Source of the DNA: Saccharomonospora viridis DSM 43017
Lineage (GTDB): Bacteria > Actinomycetota > Actinomycetes > Mycobacteriales > Pseudonocardiaceae
Assembly: GCF_000023865.1 (NCBI RefSeq)
Contig: NC_013159.1
Coordinates: 3,932,001-3,996,000, forward strand
Reading direction: 5' to 3'
DNA: 64,000 bases
Below, in pieces: positions 58,496-64,000 of the stretch (positions are counted from its first letter, which is position 1; every line of letters begins with the position of its first letter). Under the pieces are notes generated by a model. The model saw only the letters and a program-made list of their open reading frames with translations, ran no database searches and had not been told where the DNA came from. A program made the translations under genes and the position numbers.

Positions 58496-58692
58496 GATCC
58501 GATACTCACACGTTCAAGTGACATACCTCAATGTCTTCCCAAGACTTGGCCCCCTAACGTCTTTCCAACACTCGGCCACCAGCCCGCATCGGTTGACCCG
58601 TGCGGCGGCCGGCCGGTTACCCAATGGCGGCACTCACCTACCCGCGGGGGCCGTTTTCGATTCACAGTCGTGCGCACGGGTAATCCCGGGCC

Positions 58693-59220
58693 ATGTTGTC
58701 TTCAATCGCGCGAGGAGCCGCGGCGGGCGCCGCGGGAACCACCGCACTCCATGCGGCCACGTACCTGGACATGACGCTGCGGGGTCGTCCGTCCAGCAGC
58801 ACTCCGCAGCAGACGGTCGACAAATTGAGCGAGGCCACGGACACGAGCATTCCCGGGGACGAGGAAACACAGGAGAACCGCAAATCCGGCCTCGGCGCGT
58901 TGCTCGGCATGGTCACGGGAACGACCGTCGGGGTGGGTTACGGCGCCCTCCACAAGTGGGGTTGGCGGCCCCCGATGCTCGTGGGCGCGGTCGTGGCGAC
59001 CGTGTCGGCGATGGTGGGGTCGAACGCACCCATGACGGTGCTGGGAGTGACCGATCCACGCACGTGGAGCACCTCGGACTGGCTCAGCGACATCCTGCCG
59101 CATCTGGCCTACGGCCTCGTCACCGCCGCCACGTACGGATTGATGGAGAACGGACGGACGCGGACGCCTCCGCTGCGCAACCGCAGGAAGAACAAGAAAG
59201 CGCGGGCACTTCCGCGCTGA
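58693..59220 (+). CDS. Membrane protein, unknown
   Basis: A 175-residue protein with three or four hydrophobic segments (about 2-22, 65-85, 93-110, 131-150) separated by a hydrophilic section (30-62) and ending in a basic tail (RNRRKNKKARALPR). Conserved-hypothetical type in actinobacteria. Function unknown. Confidence 0.7.
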   Translation: MLSSIARGAAAGAAGTTALHAATYLDMTLRGRPSSSTPQQTVDKLSEATDTSIPGDEETQENRKSGLGALLGMVTGTTVGVGYGALHKWGWRPPMLVGAVVATVSAMVGSNAPMTVLGVTDPRTWSTSDWLSDILPHLAYGLVTAATYGLMENGRTRTPPLRNRRKNKKARALPR

Positions 59221-59410
59221 AGCGGCCACGCCGAACTTGCGTCCGTGGGCCCGGTGGTCCCGGCGCGAGTTCGGCCCGACCCCGAGGCCGACGTCCGCAC
59301 CTCATCGAGGGCCAGTGGTCGCTTCCGGGCGGGCGAGCACCGCGGATCACCGCGGCCGATGGCCCCGACGGACGAGACCGCGGCGACGCCGGAGCCGCCG
59401 GAAAGAGACC

Positions 59411-61255
59411 TCACACCGCCATCAGTTCCTGTGCCGCCTCCACCACGGAATCGGCGTCGATCCCGGCGTGCTGCAACTGCTCGGTGGGCGTGGCCGAACC
59501 CGGTAGGGCGAGCACACCGAGCTTGATCACCGCCGGCATCGCCGTGGCCCCGGTGAACGCGTCGAGCACCGCGTCACCGAGTCCTCCCTGCGGCCAGTGG
59601 TCCTCCACGGTGACGATGCGTCCGGTGTCGGCCGCCGCCGCGCGTAGGGTGGCGACGTCGACGGGTTTGATCGAGTACAGGTCCACCACCCTGGCCCGGA
59701 TGCCCGAATCGGCGAGCACGTCCGCGGCCCGCAACGCCTCGTGCACGGTGATGCCCGCGGCCACGATCGTGACGTCGTCGGCGTCGGACCGCCGCAGCAC
59801 CTTGCTGCCTCCCACGGAGAAGGTCTCCTCGGGTCCGTACAACACGGGCAAATCCTCCCGCGTCGTCCGCAAGTAACGGATGCCGGAGTGCTCGGCCATC
59901 GCCGCGGTCAGATGCACGGTCTGGTTGGCGTCACAGGGGTAGAGCACCGTGCTGCGCCACAGGGCGCGGAACGCGGCCAGGTCCTCCAATCCCATCTGGG
60001 AGGGACCGTCCGGACCGATCGACACTCCGGCGTGCGAACCGGCCAGGCACAGGTCGGCCCCGCCGATCGAGGCCATGCGCACGAAGTCGAAGGCCCGACT
60101 CCAAAACGCCGCGAACGTGGCCGCGAACGGCAACCACCCCCGCACCGACATCCCCACGGCCGTGGCCGTCATCTGCTGTTCGGCGATGTAGCACTCGAAG
60201 AACCGGTCGGGATGCTCTCGCGCGAAGTAGGAGGTGCGCGTGGAGTCGCTCACGTCGGCGTCGAGGACCACCAGGTCGGAGCGGGCGTGTCCCAGCATGG
60301 CCAGGGCCTGTCCGAACGCCGTGCGCGTGGCCACCTTCCTCCCGTCACGTTCATACGTGGGGATGGACAGCGAATGCAGATCGGGATGCCGGGGAGCCTC
60401 GTATTCAGGGCTGGCCACCTCCACCCGGACGGACCCGGGACCGCCGAGTTCGGCCACCGCCTCCTCCGCGTCCGGCACCGGCTTGCCGTGGGCGCCCTCG
60501 GCGTTCTCCACCTCACGAACCCCCTTGCCCTTGCGGGTCCGGGCGAGGATCGCGGTGGGGAGGTTACTGTCCTTGGCCTCGGCGTAGGCGGCGTCGATCT
60601 GGTCGACGTCGTGACCGTCGATCTCGATGGTGTGCCAGCCGAACGCGCCGATGCGCCGCGCGTAGGCGGCGGTGTCCCAACCGTGCCGGGTGGGGCCGCG
60701 CTGACCGAGGCGGTTGACGTCGATGATCGCGATGAGGTTGTGCAACCGCTCGTATCCGGCGTGTTCGAACGCCTCCCACATCGACCCCTCGGCGAGCTCA
60801 CCGTCCCCGCAGAGAACCCAGACGTGGAAGTCGCGATGGTCAAGACGCTGGCCCGCGAGCGCGATCCCGGCGCCGATGCCCAACCCCTGCCCGAGTGCTC
60901 CGGTGGCCGCGTCGACCCACGGTAGTGCCGGTGTGGGGTGTCCCTGCAGTCGACTGCCCGAGGACCGGTACCAGCGCAGCTCCTCCGGGGACACGGCGCC
61001 CGCCGCCACGTACATGGCGTACAGCAGCGGGGAGGCGTGCCCCTTGGAGAAGATCAAATGGTCGTTGGCCGGATTCCGGGAGGCCTCGAAGTCGTAGCGC
61101 AGGTGCCTCGCCAACAGCACGGCCATGAGGTCGGCCGCCGACATCGACGACGTGGGATGGCCCGAACCGGCGAAATCCGCGGCGCGGATCGCGTCCACCC
61201 GCAGCTGCCTGCCCAGCTCCACGAACAGGTCGTGATCAACCGCAGCTACCGCCAT
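59411..61255 (-). CDS. tkt: Transketolase
   Basis: A 614-residue ThDP enzyme with the ThDP motif CGDGELAEGSMWEAFEHAG ending near IIDVN, an N-terminal His in GSGHPTSS, a pyrimidine domain (about 320-490) with catalytic Glu in IAEQQM, and a C-terminal transketolase domain. It is shorter than the E. coli type and nearer to the animal-type length. GAGGTGGG precedes ATG 61255. A second transketolase elsewhere in the genome is possible. Near gnd, it fits pentose phosphate metabolism. Confidence 0.9.
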   Translation of the reverse strand: MAVAAVDHDLFVELGRQLRVDAIRAADFAGSGHPTSSMSAADLMAVLLARHLRYDFEASRNPANDHLIFSKGHASPLLYAMYVAAGAVSPEELRWYRSSGSRLQGHPTPALPWVDAATGALGQGLGIGAGIALAGQRLDHRDFHVWVLCGDGELAEGSMWEAFEHAGYERLHNLIAIIDVNRLGQRGPTRHGWDTAAYARRIGAFGWHTIEIDGHDVDQIDAAYAEAKDSNLPTAILARTRKGKGVREVENAEGAHGKPVPDAEEAVAELGGPGSVRVEVASPEYEAPRHPDLHSLSIPTYERDGRKVATRTAFGQALAMLGHARSDLVVLDADVSDSTRTSYFAREHPDRFFECYIAEQQMTATAVGMSVRGWLPFAATFAAFWSRAFDFVRMASIGGADLCLAGSHAGVSIGPDGPSQMGLEDLAAFRALWRSTVLYPCDANQTVHLTAAMAEHSGIRYLRTTREDLPVLYGPEETFSVGGSKVLRRSDADDVTIVAAGITVHEALRAADVLADSGIRARVVDLYSIKPVDVATLRAAAADTGRIVTVEDHWPQGGLGDAVLDAFTGATAMPAVIKLGVLALPGSATPTEQLQHAGIDADSVVEAAQELMAV

Positions 61256-61487
61256 GGCCCACCTCTTCCGGTGCGTCGGGACTCCGTTCGGACGTACCCG
61301 GTAGCCGGGTGGGTTAATCGACGTCGGCTCGCCGCCGGCCCGACGGTCGGCCCGGACCGTGGGACTCGTACCGACCGTGGTACCACCGCTGCGTCGACCG
61401 GGGTGTCGACAGCTGTGTCGACCGGTGCGCCGGGCCGAACGACGGCCGCCACGAAGGGTCACGAAGGGCCCTGCTACCCTCTTCGGC

Positions 61488-61573
61488 GGAGGATTGGCCG
61501 AGCGGCCTAAGGCGCACGATTGGAAATCGTGTTGGGTTAACAGCCCTCACGGGTTCGAATCCCGTATCCTCCG
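61488..61573 (+). tRNA. tRNA-Ser (GGA)
   Basis: Acceptor arms GGAGGAT (61488-61494) and ATCCTCC (61566-61572), discriminator G. Anticodon stem CGATT region encloses GGA, and a long variable arm (GTTGGGTTAACAGCCCTC region) marks a class II serine tRNA. CCA is not encoded. Confidence 0.96.
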
Positions 61574-61580
61574 CTCGTCG

Positions 61581-61617
61581 GACGAAGCCGGGCACCCGCG
61601 GGTCGCCCGGCTTCGTC
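61581..61617 (+). terminator. Terminator of tRNA-Ser
   Basis: GACGAAGCCGGGC (61581-61593) and GCCCGGCTTCGTC (61605-61617) form a perfect 13-bp stem eight bases after the tRNA. Confidence 0.85.
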
Positions 61618-61765
61618 GTCTCATCGGCCGTTTCCCGATCCGGCGCGAACGCCGTTCCGCCCCCACCATCGAAACCCCGGCGGCAGCCACGACGAGGACA
61701 CGTCGACGGCGTATCGGATGCGTATCGGCTCACCCCGAGGACGAGCCGATACGCACCTCACGAGG

Positions 61766-64000
61766 TCAGCCCGCGACGGCGGCCCGCTCCTCGGCCGCTT
61801 CAGTCCGGTCCCGATCCCCTTGTGCGTGCGGGGTGTCGGTCACGGTGCCGCGGAAACCCTTGAGCCGGAGGCTGTTGCTCACCACGAACACCGAACTGAA
61901 CGCCATCGCCGCGCCCGCCAGCATCGGATTGAGCAATCCCGCGGCGGCCAGCGGAAGCGCGGCCACGTTGTAGGCGAAGGCCCAGAACAGGTTGCCCTTG
62001 ATGGTGGCGAGCGTGCGACGGGACAACCGGATCGCGTCGGCCGCGACCCGGAGATCGCCCCGCACGAGCGTGAGGTCACCGGCCTCGATGGCCACGTCGG
62101 TGCCCGTGCCCATCGCCAGGCCCAGGTCGGCCTGGGCCAGCGCGGCGGCGTCGTTGACCCCGTCCCCCACCATCGCGACGACCCTGCCGTCGGTCTGGAA
62201 GCGTTTCACGACGTCCACCTTCTGCTGCGGCAGCACCTCGGCGATCACCTCGGTGATGCCGACCTCGGCGGCGACGGACCTGGCGACGGCCTCGTTGTCA
62301 CCGGTCAGCAGCACCGGGGTCAACCCCAGCCCACGCAACCGCGCGACCCCCTCGGCGGACGTCGGCTTCACCGTGTCGGCCACGACGAGCACCGCCCTGG
62401 CCTTCCCGTCCCAGCCGACGGCGACGGCGGTCTTGCCCTCGGCCTCGGCGTCGGCCTTCGCCCGGGCGAGTTCCGGGGGCAGGTGTTGACTCCACCGGTC
62501 CAGCAGCGCGGTGCGCCCGACCAGCACGACGTGCTCGTCCACGATCCCGCGCACACCGAGCCCCTCGACGTTGATGAAGTCCTCGACCGAGCCGAGCGCA
62601 CCGACACGTTCGGCCGCGCCCTTCGCGATCGCCCGCGCGATCGGGTGTTCGGACGCGTTCTCCAACGACCCGGCCAGGCGCAGCACCTTGTCGACGTCCT
62701 CGCCCTCGGCCACCCGCACGTCGACCAACGTCATCCTGCCGGTCGTGATCGTGCCGGTCTTGTCCAGCACGACCGTGTCCACCCGACGGGTCGACTCCAA
62801 CACCTCGGGCCCCTTGATCAGGATGCCCAGCTGGGCTCCCCGACCGGTTCCCACCAGCAGTGCCGTGGGCGTGGCCAACCCCAACGCACACGGACAGGCG
62901 ATGATCAGCACCGCGACCGCCGCGGTGAACGCCGCCGCAGCGGCGGCACCGGTGAGCAGCCAGAACCCGAGCGTGCCGAGCGCGAGGACGATGACGATCG
63001 GCACGAACACGCCCGAGACCCGGTCCGCCAGCCGCTGCACGGCGGCCTTACCCGTCTGGGCCTGTTCGACCAGTCGCGCCATCTGCGCGAGCTGGGTGTC
63101 CGAACCCACCCGGGTCGCCCGCACCAGCAGTCGCCCGCCCGAGTTCACCGTGGCCCCGACGACCGTGTCGCCGGGTCCGACCTCGACCGGGACCGACTCG
63201 CCCGTGAGCATGCTGACGTCGACGGCCGAGTTGCCTTCCTCCACGACACCGTCGGTGGCGATCTTGTCTCCCGGTCGGACGACGAACACGTCGCCCACGG
63301 TCAGGGAGTCGACGGGGACACGGTGTTCCTCCCCGTCACGGAGCACGGAGACGTCCTTCGCCCCCAACTCCAACAGCGCCCGCAGCGCGGCACCGGCGCG
63401 CCGTTTGGACCGGGCCTCGAAGTAACGGCCGGCCAGGATGAACGTCGTCACCCCGGCCGCGACCTCGAAGTAGATGTTGCCGTCGCCGCTCGTGCGCTCG
63501 ATCGTCAGCTCGAACGCGTGCGTCATCCCCAAAGTCCCCGCGCTGCCGAACACCAGGGCGTACAGCGACCACGCGAAGGCCGCCACGACCCCCATCGAGA
63601 CCAGCGTGTCCATCGTGGCCGCCCGGTGCCGCAGGTTGGTCCACGCGGCCCGGTGGAACGGCCACGCCGCCCACGTCACCACAGGAGTCGCCAGGACCAG
63701 GGAGACCCACTGCCAGTAGTCGAACTGCAGCGCCGGGATCATGGCCAGCAGGATCACCGGCACCGACAGCACGGCCGCGATGACAAGCCGCCGACGCAAC
63801 GCCCCGGCCGACTCGTCGGCGTCATCCTCGGCCCGCTGTCTCGGCAGCTCGGCGGAGTAGCCCGCGGCCTCCACCGTGCGGACGAGCTCGGCCGGGTCCA
63901 GCGCGGCGGGGAAACTGACCTTCGCCTTCTCGGTGGCGTAGTTCACCGTGGCGCTGACCCCGTCGAGCTTGTTGAGTCTGCGCTCGACACGACGAGCGCA
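61766..64000 (-). CDS. copA: Copper-translocating P-type ATPase (5' partial)
   Basis: The gene runs off the window end; 745 residues are seen. The N-terminal heavy-metal-associated domain is cut at the second Cys of its CxxC. The rest has eight membrane helices, TGES phosphatase loop, CPC in the ion-binding helix ([14 protein letters not shown]), DKTGT phosphorylation site, SEHPIARA and [10 protein letters not shown]. These mark a Cu(I) exporter of the P1B-1 class. No chaperone or CsoR gene is visible on this side. Confidence 0.95.
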   Translation of the reverse strand, partial: CARRVERRLNKLDGVSATVNYATEKAKVSFPAALDPAELVRTVEAAGYSAELPRQRAEDDADESAGALRRRLVIAAVLSVPVILLAMIPALQFDYWQWVSLVLATPVVTWAAWPFHRAAWTNLRHRAATMDTLVSMGVVAAFAWSLYALVFGSAGTLGMTHAFELTIERTSGDGNIYFEVAAGVTTFILAGRYFEARSKRRAGAALRALLELGAKDVSVLRDGEEHRVPVDSLTVGDVFVVRPGDKIATDGVVEEGNSAVDVSMLTGESVPVEVGPGDTVVGATVNSGGRLLVRATRVGSDTQLAQMARLVEQAQTGKAAVQRLADRVSGVFVPIVIVLALGTLGFWLLTGAAAAAAFTAAVAVLIIACPCALGLATPTALLVGTGRGAQLGILIKGPEVLESTRRVDTVVLDKTGTITTGRMTLVDVRVAEGEDVDKVLRLAGSLENASEHPIARAIAKGAAERVGALGSVEDFINVEGLGVRGIVDEHVVLVGRTALLDRWSQHLPPELARAKADAEAEGKTAVAVGWDGKARAVLVVADTVKPTSAEGVARLRGLGLTPVLLTGDNEAVARSVAAEVGITEVIAEVLPQQKVDVVKRFQTDGRVVAMVGDGVNDAAALAQADLGLAMGTGTDVAIEAGDLTLVRGDLRVAADAIRLSRRTLATIKGNLFWAFAYNVAALPLAAAGLLNPMLAGAAMAFSSVFVVSNSLRLKGFRGTVTDTPHAQGDRDRTEAAEERAAVAG

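Noticed and set aside
58496-58692. Cobalamin or SAM riboswitch upstream of the MetE-like gene
   Set aside because: No B12-box or SAM-riboswitch core could be found in the 197 bases.
61385-61435. Cluster of three GTCGAC sites with similar flanks
   Set aside because: Spacing differs (13 and 15 bases) and it resembles chance in very GC-rich sequence upstream of tRNA-Ser; not a convincing repeat.

Overview
The window is high-GC actinobacterial chromosome: almost all coding positions end in G or C, GTG starts are frequent, and it carries a WhiB factor, MarP, Scr1-type XRE regulators with DUF397 partners, and an actinobacterial leuA leader. Gene content and order resemble Pseudonocardiaceae (Saccharomonospora/Amycolatopsis-like), but no marker here fixes the genus.

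Block 1 (1-17.7 kb) closely follows the Mycobacterium tuberculosis Rv3670-Rv3683 order: alpha/beta hydrolase (ephE-like), marP, CoA-type NUDIX hydrolase, TlpA-like thioredoxin, nth, small membrane protein, crp, MBL hydrolase, RidA, DUF4177, two ArsA/Get3-like ATPases, whiB4, ponA2-like penicillin-binding protein and a metallophosphoesterase. An MFS transporter, a second NUDIX gene and two mutually homologous genes of unknown function are extra. The theme is envelope and redox stress. Block 2 (17.7-29.6 kb) holds tRNA-Pro, a methyltransferase, an S9 peptidase, Dps, an FMN reductase, an HSL-family esterase, a Fur regulator with a divergent MFS pump, a lipoprotein and the lysC-asd operon, with a probable internal start for the aspartokinase beta subunit. 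Block 3 (29.6-44.2 kb) starts with leuA behind a leader peptide with four consecutive Leu codons and a terminator hairpin. A DedA-like protein, a WYL regulator, a truncated membrane gene, SDR/LysR, a family III CoA-transferase and an EamA exporter follow, then a complete dppABCDF-type peptide ABC operon.

Block 4 (44.2-48.2 kb) is the housekeeping set dnaX-ybaB-recR with a P-loop kinase. Block 5 (48.2-53.7 kb) is accessory: a frameshifted Imm1-like immunity gene, two Scr1/XRE regulators, two DUF397 genes and several small orphan genes, with the SRP RNA gene (ffs) in the middle. Block 6 (53.7-64 kb) returns to metabolism and ion transport: gnd, a Trk/Ktr potassium system, a MetE-like methyltransferase, a small membrane protein, transketolase, tRNA-Ser and a copper P-type ATPase cut by the window end.

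The least-explained content is the duplicated unknown family at 8.8-10.8 kb, translationally coupled in part with RidA, NUDIX and MBL genes; the tandem 12-bp repeat behind tRNA-Pro; the hairpin-rich gap after crp; and the Scr1/DUF397 cluster with its palindromes.
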